64,000 nucleotides of DNA. It comes from Bombardia bombarda. Lineage: Eukaryota > Ascomycota > Sordariomycetes > Sordariales > Lasiosphaeriaceae. A model generated the notes under the pieces. It worked only from the letters and a program-made list of their open reading frames with translations, had not been told where the DNA came from and made no database searches. This document shows positions 1 through 11,023 of the stretch, one piece after another; position 1 is the stretch's first letter; each line of letters starts with the position of its first letter. Both the position numbers and the translations under genes were made by a program. Location of the stretch: positions 868,001-932,000 of the forward strand of contig JAULSR010000004.1 of assembly GCA_030512295.1 (NCBI GenBank), read 5' to 3'.

Positions 1-1320
1 GAGAGCAACCCGGCGGGCGTCCAGCGGACGTGGTGGAGCGTTGCCGGCTCCATCGACGAGCTCAAGGCGCTGGGCGAGAAGCTGGAGACGACCGACGGCG
101 GGCCCAAAGCCAGGACCCTGGCCAAGCGCATCACAAACAGCATCCCCCGGTTCGAGGCCACCGAGGAGAAGCGCCGGCGCAGGGACTACCGCCAGATGCG
201 CAAGGAGCAGTTCAAGCGCCCCGAGTCGGGCTTCTCGCTCTATGAGGGCCGCACCCGCGGCAAGCGCATGAAGTACACGTATTCAGACGAGGACGAGGAG
301 TTCTCGTACTCGGACTCTACCAACCGCCGCTCCACCCGCAACACGCGGAACCACACCCCCGCCGAGCCCGTAAACGCGGGCCCGGTTACTACCGCGAGCG
401 GGCGCCAGGTGCGAGCCCCGATGCGTCTCAACGTCGAGGCCGCCAGCAACGGGGCTGTGAGCGCGCCCACAAGCGTCCAGGGCGATGCCGCTGCTGCACG
501 CCTCAGCGAGGATGTCGAGATGACGGTAGATGAGCCAATCGCCTCGCGGTCGAGTAGAGGACGGCCAAGACGTACCGCGGCTTTGAACCATGGAACTAAC
601 GGCTGGAGTGGTAGTAATAAGAAGAAGCGGAAGAGCGAGGAGTACGAGTCTGACGAGGACGAGGACGACGAGGATGAAGGCAGCGAGCCTGAGTTTGGAG
701 ACGACGAGGAGGACGAGCACGTCCCGGACGAAGACGAGGATGAGGAGGACGAGTTTCTAGAAGACGAGGCGGTGGTGGATGATGACGAGATCGAGGCTGT
801 CAAAGCAGCAGCAGCCGCTGCTGAGGCTGAAGCCCTGTTATTCAAATTTCCCGTTCGCGTCGCGTTTGATGAGAACGGCAAGGCGAAGCCAATCCCCGGA
901 CCACCGCCACCGTCTAGTGAGAAGCGGTCGACGCGCCCTAGGACGGCGCACCGCAACGTCATTGTCAGCGATGAATCTGCGGAGTCTACTGATGTTACTG
1001 GTGATGACGACGTTTTGGCGGCGGCAGCGCCTGAGAAGGAGGAAGAGACCGCTGATGTTATTTCGGTTGCTTTCAACAAACCCAAGACTGCTGCCACAAC
1101 ACAGGCTGTTGCCGCTGGACCGACCTTCTCGTCATCATCTACGCCCGCCGCCGCTGCTGCTCCTGCTGGTGACAGCACCCCTATCAAGTCACCTCTCACC
1201 CCGTCAAGCGTGCCGCCGTCGGCATCTCTGGCTTTTATGGGAAGTCCTGAGAAGCTCGCGCCGGCGTCACCGCAGCAGCAGGTCGTTGCGAGGCCTATTG
1301 ACGTGGGAGGTGGGGAGTGA
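1..1320 (+). CDS. C-terminal part of a putative chromatin-associated protein (WHIM-like), 5'-truncated by window edge
   Basis: The frame is open from base 1 to the stop at 1318-1320, giving 439 residues with the N-terminus outside the window. The first 25 residues (tryptophan pair followed by a GSIDELKAL stretch) resemble the WHIM motif of ISWI-associated remodelling factors, which contacts linker DNA; this is family reasoning from a short match. Next come an Arg/Lys-rich stretch, a TRRSTRN-type basic segment, a bipartite-like KKKRK signal and long Asp/Glu-rich acidic runs (about residues 215-260), then an Ala/Pro/Ser-rich tail. Basic plus acidic low-complexity composition fits a nuclear histone- or DNA-binding protein. 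The acidic codons create long shadow frames on the other strand, which I do not regard as genes. The CDS is well supported; the precise family is not. Confidence 0.7.
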   Translation, partial: ESNPAGVQRTWWSVAGSIDELKALGEKLETTDGGPKARTLAKRITNSIPRFEATEEKRRRRDYRQMRKEQFKRPESGFSLYEGRTRGKRMKYTYSDEDEEFSYSDSTNRRSTRNTRNHTPAEPVNAGPVTTASGRQVRAPMRLNVEAASNGAVSAPTSVQGDAAAARLSEDVEMTVDEPIASRSSRGRPRRTAALNHGTNGWSGSNKKKRKSEEYESDEDEDDEDEGSEPEFGDDEEDEHVPDEDEDEEDEFLEDEAVVDDDEIEAVKAAAAAAEAEALLFKFPVRVAFDENGKAKPIPGPPPPSSEKRSTRPRTAHRNVIVSDESAESTDVTGDDDVLAAAAPEKEEETADVISVAFNKPKTAATTQAVAAGPTFSSSSTPAAAAAPAGDSTPIKSPLTPSSVPPSASLAFMGSPEKLAPASPQQQVVARPIDVGGGE

Positions 1321-2251
1321 TGTGGTTGGTGACGGTTAGAATGGGCACAACTGTTGCGGCTACAATTGATTCTCATTCTCTTATTACGAACCTGGCAATG
1401 AAGAAAGGAGTTCTGGCATATGAAAAAGAGGGTAAGGGAGAAGAAGGAGGAGGGAGGGAAGAGCATGGTATAACATATCTCCATCAACGGAAATAGGGTG
1501 TTATTGCCTTCTCTTGGGGCTGGCTAAACTGGCTGCCGTGGTCTGTTTCTTTTTATTTTCTTCTGGGTTGGGTTTTTTAGCTACTGCTCATTTCTTTTTT
1601 CTATCTGGTGGAATGGCTGCCGACCTATGTCTACTCCGTTTTCTGTCAAACGGTCTGGCTTTTGTTTCTGGCGGGCATTTCTTCACTTAGATCGTGATTG
1701 ATGCATGCAGCCAGTAAGAAGGAAGCGAGTCTTGGTCAATTGTGTTATTGCTTAAGCAGAAAGTATTTGAACACATGCACTCTCTCTCTATGATAGATTG
1801 TGCGGTTGGGGAAGGGTTTATATAGGCGTGGAGAGGGGATGGAGAGGAGAGGGGATGGAGAGGAGAGGGGATGGAGAGGAGAGGGGGATAGAGAATCAAG
1901 ATTATGGATTCTTTTCGTTTCATTCATTTATTGTGATTAACTGGCAGGGTTTTGCTGGGAGTCGTCTTCGTCTATTAAAGATTGGGTTGGTGACGAAGTG
2001 CCGAGTACCGGGCCAGATAGGCAGCCAAGCACATATTCAGACAGCAGCTGAATGGATGTCGACAATGATGATAATGAGACAAAAGACAGACGCCATCTCT
2101 TTCCTTTCTATTTGTATTTTCTAATGACAAAGTTGGAGGGGTATGTACAAGATACCATCAAGGCTTGTTCCCATCGGTGGATTAGAATCATATGGAAGGT
2201 GCGGAGACCGGAAGAGTGAGAGTGTGTAGAGGAAAGCAGGGAACGAAAATC
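1321..2251. other. Intergenic stretch between two convergent genes
   Basis: No credible gene. It should hold the 3' untranslated regions of the convergent flanking genes, is T-rich around 1500-1680, and contains a small purine-rich tandem repeat listed separately. Confidence 0.6.
1830..1888 (+). repeat. Purine-rich minisatellite, 16-nt unit
   Basis: About three and a half direct copies of the unit GGATGGAGAGGAGAGG lie head to tail. All bases on this strand are purines except one T per unit, so the tract could form a triplex or pause polymerase. It lies in non-coding DNA. Confidence 0.85.
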
Positions 2252-2899
2252 TCATCTTCTGATTGAGTTGAATGTCTTCTCTCCAGGTATCGGCCAGTTG
2301 TTCACGCCATACCACCACCGCCGTACCCGGGCGCCGAGCGACGAGCCGCTGATCTGGGCTGTCCTGTTCCAGTACTGCCACCCGCAAATAGCGAGGTTAT
2401 AGAGAATGCCCTGCGCAAACGGCATCATGACCTTTTGAAGTGTCAGCTATCCCGACATGCCAATTACGTTTAAAGGACCACTGCTACTCACCTGGTCCCG
2501 CGTCGTGATCCACACCACCTTCCACCACGTGTCGGCAGTCCGTATGCTGTGGAGATAGCTCTGCTCGTATCGCAGGTCGGGAATCGGCGGCAGCTGCGCG
2601 CCCCGCGGCTTGCGGCTCAGGACGCCCCTGTAGGGAATGTCGTCGTCGTACTCGTCGTACTCGTCCACCTCGTCGTCGACGTCATTTTCGTCTATGCCGC
2701 CATCGTCCATGACAAAGCTGTGTGCGGAATCTTCGAGAAATGCCTGGTGGCTTCGCTTCTTTTCTTCCGGCTGCACGGATACGGGCTCCTTCTTGGACGC
2801 AGCTGTGGATGGGTTGATGTCGTGCTGTGGCGACGGGTCGCGGTTGATGTGCGCTGTCTGGATCGTCTCGGCGATTTGGAGGGGGACCGAGGAGGCCAT
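2252..2899 (-). CDS. DUF1770 family fungal protein
   Basis: Two exons, complement(2432-2491 is the 60-nt intron; exons 2492-2899 and 2252-2431), give 195 residues. The intron starts GTGAGT and ends AAG, and removing it joins TTRDQ to VMMPFAQG in frame. The N-terminus has the IAETIQTAH segment, the middle is acidic (DDEVDEYDEYDDD), and the C-terminal half has the PPIPDLRYEQSYL, TWWKVVW and CGWQYWNR blocks that I recognise as DUF1770, a fungal family of unknown function. A short hydrophobic stretch (ILYNLAICGW) suggests a membrane or protein contact. The intron-retained reading frame ends prematurely at a TAG inside the intron. Function is not known and I do not infer one. Confidence 0.85.
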
Positions 2900-2907
2900 G
2901 GTGGGCC

Positions 2908-2942
2908 TTTCTTCTTCTTCTTCTTCTTCTTCTTCTTCTTCT
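2908..2942 (+). repeat. (TTC)n microsatellite in the leader of the DUF1770 gene
   Basis: About eleven TTC units lie immediately upstream of the minus-strand start codon at 2899, so the transcript strand carries GAA repeats in the 5' leader or promoter. Confidence 0.9.
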
Positions 2943-5033
2943 GACAGTGAGAATTGGTTTATGTAGTCGCTAGTGGTGTGTTGATTGTGTGTTGGCTTTT
3001 TTTATTGTATGTTTGGTCGTTGTCGCGGTCGCGGAGGTTCTTGGTTGAAGGTGTTTTTGGTGACATGGGAGGGAGGTCGGGGAGCTAAAGCGGCGGTCGG
3101 CGGAAGCTCTCATGTAAATTGGTATACCCATACCGTCAGATCTTGTAAACGTGACGTCGTGGTTCCGTTTTAGGCACTAGACTAAGCCATGCAACCTCGA
3201 TGGTCAAGATACAATTATAAACCAAAACTATGGTTCATTGTCACCCATTTCTAACCGGGCAAAATTTAATCTATCTCTTTCTATAAGTGCATCGCCAGCT
3301 TCATAATTTAGACTACTTGATATACAGCAAGCACACTTTGGTATTGCATTGCCGTCAACATCTTTGAGTGCCATATCATCATTCCGACAACCAAAAAAAC
3401 ACCTCCCTCCCGTTAGACTTATGCTCCCAAGCCGTGTGCAAAATATGCAACTTAATTCCTATTTCTCGTGGACCATACGCAGGATCCATGTATTTTACCT
3501 GCAACTATTCCGCGATACGACACCTAGACCTGTCACTGTCTATCATCAAAGGTCTGGACCAAAGTAAAGTTGGTGTCCAAAAGTCCGGCACCCGCCCGAC
3601 ACGGTGCCTTAAAGCGACATGTCTCCAGATACCCAGGGGATTTTTTGTTACTGAGACATGTAGAGCAATTAATTTTGCCATATTAGAAATAAAGTTCACT
3701 AACAGCGGTACATCTTGTCGGGCAGCATCGATAGCGATAACTGTAAACTGTAGAAGTTGCATCCTAAGGTAAGGTAGTTGCACCTTAGGAAGTGGTGATT
3801 TATAGCACGTAAAACTTTAACATTTCGGTGTAAAATGGCTTTTTGGAGGTCCTTAGATGTGTGGGTTGTTCTGTTTCTCGGTGTACAAATTCGTAATGTG
3901 TAAAATCACACTGCAGATCAAGATGCTCCATCTAGTAGTAGTCTGCAAGGAAGTACTTGAATGGGTATTTCTTTTAATACTCTTCCCTAAAGTCCTAGAC
4001 GGACTTGTTTATTGGATAAATTCTTCAACAGGGTTTGAACGAAGCGTGAAACAACCATTCTTAGGGTGGCCCGCTGGGCGGCGTTTTGCACCCCGCCTTG
4101 CCCGCCTTCCCGCTTTCTAGATCCCCATCCCCACACAAAAGGTACATTTTGCCCCATCATTGTCTGTCTAAGAACAATAGTAAACCCAAGAATGAATGCG
4201 TCTAACTTATCTATTTCTTTCGAGTCGTCGCTGTTGTGCCCATGTAATCTTGCTGCATATCGAAGCGCTGTGTTGGTCATTTCTTTGAGGAGGGGGATGG
4301 ATGCGTCAAAATTCATGTGATTTGGTTGGTTTTGGTTGCGTTCCAAGAAACATAACAAGATGCAGGTCATCGCAGCGGCCCCAGAAAAAAAAGACGAGAC
4401 GAGGGGAACTTTGTTGATTCAGATTCCTTCCATGGCAAGGAGCATGTTCGTATGGTAGCGGCTTGTTGTGCGTGCTACAGCAATCCTCGAGCGAAACGAA
4501 ACTCTATTCTCCTCGGAGGGTTAGACATGGACAGTTGTAGATAAATGGATATTCAAGGCTCAAGTTCCGGTCCGAAAGCCGGTTGTGACTTATTGTCTGC
4601 AACGCGGAATCCGAACTGTTTAATTAAAGTAAAAGTCACCAGTGGGATGTTCTGGTATCGGCTCTGGTCGGGTTTTTATAGGTGATGCCTGCCTGATGCA
4701 CAGCAAACGCCACTGCCCAGTGCCAGTAATATGCCAGCCGCTACAGCTAATAGCTGCCTGTTGGAACTTTTGAGAGCGCCAATGATGACTCGTGTGGGCC
4801 GAGGTGGGGCTCTACCTGGTCGAGCGCCCAGCGGCCCAGTGGCCCACTGCCCCTGCCCAACCCATAAAAGGACTTCAGCACCACGAAACCCCTCTCCATC
4901 ACAACCCCACCAAATTCCAAGGAAATCCAGCAAGGGACGTCAACACGCGAAAAAAGCGAAGCCTGCGAGAGAAGGGCGTTTAGAGGCAAAACAAAACCCT
5001 GCGCATCGGATTCTCTTATCCTCTTCGTCGAAA
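2943..5033. other. 2.1-kb intergenic region without recognisable gene
   Basis: It separates the divergent DUF1770 and eRF1 genes. Short frames on both strands match nothing I know and lack good splice or start context. The region from 3180 to 3830 is A+T-rich and may be an old transposon remnant; I could not find terminal repeats. The last about 200 bases are probably the eRF1 promoter and leader, with pyrimidine-rich tracts. Confidence 0.5.
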
Positions 5034-6637
5034 ATGAGTGACGCGCTGGCCAGCGAGGCCGAGAAGAACGTAAGTCCATCGCCGCCCGACCCTGTCTGCC
5101 TCTGCCTCTCACCTTCTTTCTGGGCAAACATGTGGCCATGTCACCGATCTCGTGAGATTCTTGTGCGCTGACCAAAACCCACCCACAGATTGAGATATGG
5201 AAGGTCAAGAAGCTCATTAAGCGCCTTGAGGCCGCTCGAGGCAATGGAACCTCCATGATTTCCCTGATCATTCGTACGTCGCCCCCAGACTCAATCGCGC
5301 CACCGGGCACCGACACCTCCGCATGCGCCTACCTGCGCCTGCCCCGACCCGAAATGTCGCTAACTTTTTCTCCTTAGCCCCCAAGGATCAGGTCTCCCGA
5401 GCGGCCAAGATGTTGGCTGAAGAATATGTAGGTTCCGAAGCCCCCGCCTGCCGCAGCAAAACCCCCTCGGTCGCAGAGCCAAATCTAACATGTCTCGCAG
5501 GGTACCGCCTCCAACATCAAGTCGCGTGTCAATCGTCAGTCTGTGCTTTCTGCCATCACGTCGACACAACAGCGTCTCAAGCTGTACAACAAGGTCCCAC
5601 CCAATGGACTGGTGGTCTACTGTGGTGAAATCTTGACCTCGGAAGGCAAGGAGAGGAAGGTCAATATCGATTTTGAGCCCTTCAAGCCCATCAACACGTC
5701 TCTCTATCTTTGCGACAACAAGTTCCACACTGAGGCTCTCGCCGAGTTGCTAGATTCGGATCAGAAGTTCGGATTCATCATCATGGACGGTAACGGAGCT
5801 CTTTTCGGTACCTTGAGCGGCAACACTCGCGACATTGTCCACAAGTTCTCGGTCGATCTCCCCAAGAAGCACGGCCGTGGTGGTCAGTCCGCCCTGCGTT
5901 TCGCCCGTCTCAGAGAGGAGAAGCGTCACAACTACGTCCGCAAGGTGGCGGAGCACGCCGTGCAGAACTTCATCACCAATGACAAGGTCAACGTCGCTGG
6001 TATCATTCTGGCCGGTTCGGCTGATTTCAAGAACGATCTTAACGCATCCGATATGTTCGACGGCCGTCTGGCAACCAAGGTCATCAAGGTTGTTGATGTG
6101 TCGTATGGTGGTGAGAACGGCTTCAACCAGGCCATAGAGCTGTCTGCCGAGACGTTGAGCAATGTCAAGTTCATCCAGGAGAAGAAGCTCATCGGCAAGT
6201 ACTTTGAGGAGATCAGCCAGGATACTGGCCGCATCTGCTACGGTATTGAGGACACCCTCAAGGCTCTTGAGCTGGGCGCCGTCGAGACTCTGATTGTGTT
6301 TGAGAATCTCGAGATCACCCGCTGGGTCCTCAAGGACAGTACCGGAGTCAATGTGATTCTGCACACCACCAAGCAGCAGGAGACGGGCGACCGCGAGAAG
6401 TTCATGGACAAGGAGACTGGCCAGGAGATGGAGATTGTTTCGCAGGAATCCTTCCTTGAGTGGATTGCGGAGCACTACAAGGACTTTGGTACAACGCTCG
6501 AGTTTGTTTCGGATCGGTCGACCGAGGGCAACCAGTTCGTGAAGGGCTTTGGTGGCATTGGCGGTATCCTCCGTTACAAGGTCAACTTTGAACAGCTGGC
6601 TGACGTTGACGACGATGACGATTACTACGATGATTGA
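5034..6637 (+). CDS. SUP45: Eukaryotic peptide chain release factor subunit 1 (eRF1)
   Basis: Four exons: 5034-5069, 5189-5273, 5378-5427 and 5501-6637, giving 435 residues, the normal length for eRF1. All introns are GT-AG and the tiny first exons encode the conserved N-terminal helix. The protein reads all three stop codons in the ribosomal A site and triggers peptide release with eRF3. Diagnostic motifs are NIKS at residues 62-65 and YLCDNKF (the YxCxxxF motif) at 126-132 for stop-codon recognition, and GGQ at 184-186, which places the catalytic Gln in the peptidyl-transferase centre. The C-terminus ends in a run of Asp and Tyr residues, as in fungal orthologues, and binds eRF3. The last exon is strongly C-biased at third positions, consistent with high expression. 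Confidence 0.97.
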
Positions 6638-8028
6638 CAGTTTGATTCCCTCGTGAACAACGAGGGGCTCGGAACTCAAGCCACCGCGTCGGAGCCGACG
6701 ACGAGACTGGACGCTGATCAACCGCCCTCCACGCCACGCGGCTCGGGGAAAGCCCCGCTAGCCCAGCGGCGGTTGGTAAAGGGATTCTCTGCGACGCCAA
6801 ATAAGCAGAGCCACCAGGTGTCCCGCCCCAGCCCGCTTCGCTCTGTGATGACGGCTTCTTGAGTTTGAGATGGCGGATTTGAGGTGAGCCTTTTTTTGAG
6901 TCTGTTTATATCTGGTGGTAAATAGTGACTGACTTTATGATTATAGGGAATTGCCTCGAGGATCGAGAAGTCGGATAAAGTTCAAAGGTGCTTCATTGCA
7001 GGGCTCAATCAGGAGGATCTGATTGACTACCTCTGGGACACAGGCTAGCTCAGGCTAACGACTGTCGTGCGATACACGGCCAGTGGGAATGCTTGTTTCG
7101 GAGCAATGCGGTGTCCGTCCGCTCTTTCTTTTAGCTATTGGTTCAGGAGGTGCAAGCCAAACCCCAGATTGAGTCTAGACATATTGTAGAAAATTCAAAA
7201 CGGTCGTTACTGAAGATTTATACCCAAGATGTGATGGTGACTTGTTCTTGACCGTGGTTAATTTTCAAGGAGATTGTAGTGTATGTTTCAATTGTGGACG
7301 AGCTGTAGTACTGCGCAGGGCGTGCCATAAAAAAGTTGGCAATAGGGCGATTTGCAGTCTACTTTTACAATGCGTCCCACGAAGTACATGTGTCTATGAC
7401 ACGAAGTCATCCGACACGCCCTTTTGGCAGCCATTTGCGGGGCAGAATTGGAAGTCGCGAAAGGCAAGGGCGTCAGATTTTTATCAAATTGGCTAGCCTG
7501 CCGGCGCCCCCGCTCCGGAGCTGCGACAACGGCGAACCGGGTCCGGGGGGGAGTGGCATCGAACCATTCGTGAATTTCCCCAGGTTTTCGGTTCATAACC
7601 AAAGTCCAAACATTAAATAACCCCTGTAACAAATTGATAGAAACACGGAACACCTTACCTAGAACAAACACGACAATTGAACGGGTCGGCAACTGCTGCC
7701 ACTGTCCATTATTCTAGGCATTAAAGCTAAAAAGTAACGACAATTCTTTCCACTTCAATTCTCTTTGCGTCCCTCCTCTTTCGCTCTCTCTTCGCTTCCC
7801 TACAGCTGTCTCTCTTTTTGATTCCTTTATTTATTGAGATCATCGGCCAGAAACAAACAAGCAAGCGATCTTGAATCACTTTTTGTCACCTCTCCTTACG
7901 GCCTATTTATTGCCACCTTTTTCCTCGTCAGCTCCTGGGCTTGTCTACCAGTCCGCCAGGACCTAAGGCGAAGACAGTGAATTGATATCGTATCATTCGC
8001 TATTTTTTCTACATTACCCAGTTGCCAA
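6638..8028. other. 1.4-kb intergenic region
   Basis: It holds the eRF1 3' untranslated region and the promoter and leader of the prephenate dehydratase gene. Pyrimidine-rich DNA at about 7740-7960 is typical of fungal core promoters. I see no gene. Confidence 0.55.
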
Positions 8029-9223
8029 ATGGATTCGTTACCAGCATCGGTGGTGTCTGGGCAAGACAAGGTGGCCTTTCTTGGCCCGTTCTCGTCGTAC
8101 TCCCATCAGGTAGGTGGTGGAACAATTGATGATGAGGATATCTGATCGGATTTCTTTAGTTGAACGAGACTGCTGATTCATGTTTAAATGGCCACCACAG
8201 GCAACCAAATCAGCATTTAGTGGACCCGAGTGGGAGCTTACGCCAACGCAGACCATCAAAGGTACGCAGCATTACCGTTACTGTGGATCTCTACACCCCT
8301 TTACTCACACCCCCAAAACAGAAGTCTTCGACATCGTCCAAGCCGGCGGCGCTGCCTACGGCGTCGTGCCCTTTGAGAACTCGACCCACGGCACCGTCAC
8401 CTTCACGCTCGACGGCCTGGCCGACCGCGCCGACCGCTACGCCGACATCTGGGTCTGCGCAGAGATCTATCTAGACGTGCACCACTTTCTGCTCGGCCGC
8501 AAGGATGCCTCCCCTTCCTCCTCCTCCTCTTCTTCTCAAGATGGCAGCAGAGTACGCGGCGAACCGCTCACCAGCCTAGCGCACATCAAGCGCGTCTACT
8601 CGCACCCGCAGGCCTTTGGCCAGACGGGCGCCTTCTTCGGCCGCCACCTGCGCGGCGTCGAGACCATCGACGTCAGCTCGACGAGCAAGGCCGCCGAGAT
8701 GGCGGCTGCGGATGCGTCGGGCACGAGCGCCGCCGTCGCGGGCGAGATCGCCGCGGCGGCGAACGGGCTCGACGTGCTGGCGGGGTGCATCGAGGATCGC
8801 GAGGACAATACGACGAGGTTCTTCGTTATTCGGACGAAGGGTCCTGATGCGCCGCCGTTGCCGCAGCGGGCTGAAGGAGGAGGCGGTGATGATGATGATG
8901 ATGATGATGATGGATCGTATGGCGCAAAATACAAGACGCTCGTGTCGTTCACGGTGCCGCACCGGACGCCCGGCGCGCTGGCTGATGTCTTGGACTGCTT
9001 CAGGCGGTTGGGGCTGAATCTGACGAGTATCAATAGTTTGCCGTGTCTAGTCGAACCGTTTAGCTATCTCTTCTTTGTGGAGTTTGAGGGCAGCCGGCTG
9101 GATGACCCCAAGGGGAGGGTTAGTAAGGCGCTGGAGGGTATGGGCAAGGTGGCGAGGTCGTGGAGGTGGTTGGGGAGTTGGCGGAATCAGAGGAAGATGG
9201 GAGGTGAGAAGGGCAGTGAGTGA
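8029..9223 (+). CDS. PHA2: Prephenate dehydratase
   Basis: Three exons (8029-8109, 8201-8261, 8322-9223) encode 347 residues. The second intron (8262-8321) is 60 nt and in frame, so it can be mistaken for coding sequence; removing it restores the conserved TIKEVFDIVQ join. The enzyme converts prephenate to phenylpyruvate, the penultimate step of phenylalanine synthesis, in the cytosol. N-terminal VAFLGPFSSYSHQ is the family signature, followed by VPFENSTHGTV and the DNTTRFFVI block near the catalytic-domain end. A C-terminal ACT domain (from LVSFTVPHRTPGAL) is the expected allosteric phenylalanine sensor. Two low-complexity inserts are present, a Ser run after GRKD and an Asp run from a (GAT)n tract just before the ACT domain. 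The usual ESRP ligand motif appears here as INSLPC. Confidence 0.93.
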
Positions 9224-9689
9224 GTGAGTGAGTGAACCAGGGGAAAGTGGCCAGGTGTTTATGCTGCATTTCTTGATGTATATAGACTATGTTTCGCGAG
9301 TGAATTTAGACGTTTAGATGGTGCACATTTATCACCAGAGGAGCGCGGAGATAGACAAAATAAGTTTTATATATTTCATTTCTATGATACCACGACTTTT
9401 TTGTGAGCTTTCGTAGATCAGGGTCTTCAGTGAAAGATGTTGAGTTTGGGAAATCGGGAAGCTTTGTGTAAGCTGATGGGTGAGCAGAGAAAGGGGGAGA
9501 GGGGGGAGCCAGGACAGTGTGGATACAAGTGCATTCTGGCACTGTGTGGTCTCTTTGGACGTTTGCCAGGACGCTCGGTCCGTAAAATGGCCTATGCGGC
9601 GCTAGGTTCACTCTACACGTCAGTTCGTCTGAATCGAGCTTGTCTCTAACTATCTCAATCTATCTTGGAAAGCCTGCCTGCATGACAAG
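9224..9689. other. Intergenic stretch
   Basis: A short (GAGT)n run overlaps the preceding stop codon. The rest should be the PHA2 terminator region and the promoter of the next gene; no gene is seen. Confidence 0.6.
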
Positions 9690-11023
9690 ATGCGATTCGC
9701 AGCCACCCTGTCCCGGCTCCAGGCCGTCCAGACACCTAGAAATCATGCGTTTATAAAAAAGGCGACGGAGGCGATGGCGGGGCGGAAGCCCAAGCTAATC
9801 GTAGACACGCTCTCGCCCACAAACTCTCACCTCCTCAACCTCGCCCTGTCCGATGTCGTACCCAACAAGTACATGAATCCGCAATTTGTAAAGAATCTCT
9901 CGCCGTTACAACAGCCAAACAGCCAATCTTCAGTGACGCGCATTCCCCAGCCGCTGCCGTCAGATGAGCCGCCACTCCCCTACGGCCACCATCTGGTCTA
10001 CTTCCCGCTGCAGTTGCCGACGTCGATGCTGATGCCCGATGGCACCGACCCGGACCACTCTCCCGGTGACCCCTTTGTGCGCCGCATGTGGGCTGGCGGG
10101 GAGCTGACCTTTCACCGAGGGCAGCAGCTCCGCCTTGACAATCGTCGGGCTGTCTGTCTCGAGACCTTGGGTGCGCCCGTCATGAAGCTGGGCGCCAGCG
10201 AAGCTCAGGACAAGATCTTCGTCAACGTGAGGAGGCGCTACGGTCGCATTCGCGATGAAAAGGACAGCGACCTTGTCGGCATGGACAACATGCTGTCCGG
10301 ACACGCCGATTCCGTCTTCATCGATGAGACCAGAAGCCTGGTCTTTATGAGGAAGCCCCCTCCCGCGTCTCAGGATGGCGCCGGCTCTGGTGCCGCGAAG
10401 AAGACGTCCGAGAGAGGTAGGCTGTTGATTCGTGTTTCTTTTTCTTCTATATCCAATTCTGCTGTGACCACCCGGCCCTTCATCGTCTCTTCTCTTCCAT
10501 CCTCTGCGGAGAATGAGCCAAACACATCAGGAATAAAGGACAGAGGGGAAAGACAACGTACATTAACGTCTCCCCAGGACTCACCTTGAACTCGTCAAGC
10601 AGGCAAGACACGGACTTGTCTTTTAGCACCGCCCTCAGCGACGTGATGCTCTTCCAGTTCAGCGCGCTCACATACAACGCCCACGTCATCCACTACGACC
10701 GCCAGGCCGCCAAAGCCCGCGAGGGCATCGACGACCTGCTGGTCCACGGCCCGCTGATGCTGGTGCTGATGACGACGGCTCTCGGCCATGTATGCCGCAC
10801 CGAGAAGCTGGAAATTCGCCATTTCAAATACCGCAACCTCAAACCGCTTCACCCGAATGAGGACATGGAAGTTGGCGTTCGCCAGACCAAGAAGAACGAC
10901 GAGCACGATGCCGGCGAAGCCGACTCGCGGTCCTATGAAGTCTGGATCAGAGGGCCCGATGGTCGCCACGCTGTTAAAGCAACTGCTACCTTGGTTCCGA
11001 GTCAGAGCTCTACATTAGACTGA
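9690..11023 (+). CDS. HTD2/MaoC-type hydratase, probably mitochondrial 3-hydroxyacyl-thioester dehydratase
   Basis: Two exons, 9690-10416 and 10578-11023, joined through a 161-nt intron (GTAGGC...CCCCAG) at phase 1, give 390 residues. The first 30 residues are basic and Ser/Thr-containing without acidic residues, which fits a mitochondrial presequence. The N-terminal half contains VRRMWAGGELTFHR, characteristic of the double-hotdog HTD2 and mesaconyl/itaconyl-CoA hydratase group. The C-terminal half contains FSALTYNAHVIHYDR and LLVHGPL, the hydratase-2 active-site region with the His and Asn expected for catalysis. In yeast, Htd2 dehydrates 3-hydroxyacyl-ACP in mitochondrial type II fatty acid synthesis, which feeds lipoic acid. 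A CoA-hydratase role in itaconate-like catabolism is the alternative. The sequence after the hotdog domain is Lys/Asp-rich and poorly conserved. Confidence 0.85.

Noticed and set aside
240..1487. 415-codon minus-strand open frame opposite the first gene
   Set aside because: Translation is Ser/Ala runs caused by the GC-rich acidic codons of the plus-strand gene; no family content.
5750..6721. 323-codon frame antisense to eRF1
   Set aside because: A mirror effect of codon bias in a highly expressed gene; no match to a known family.
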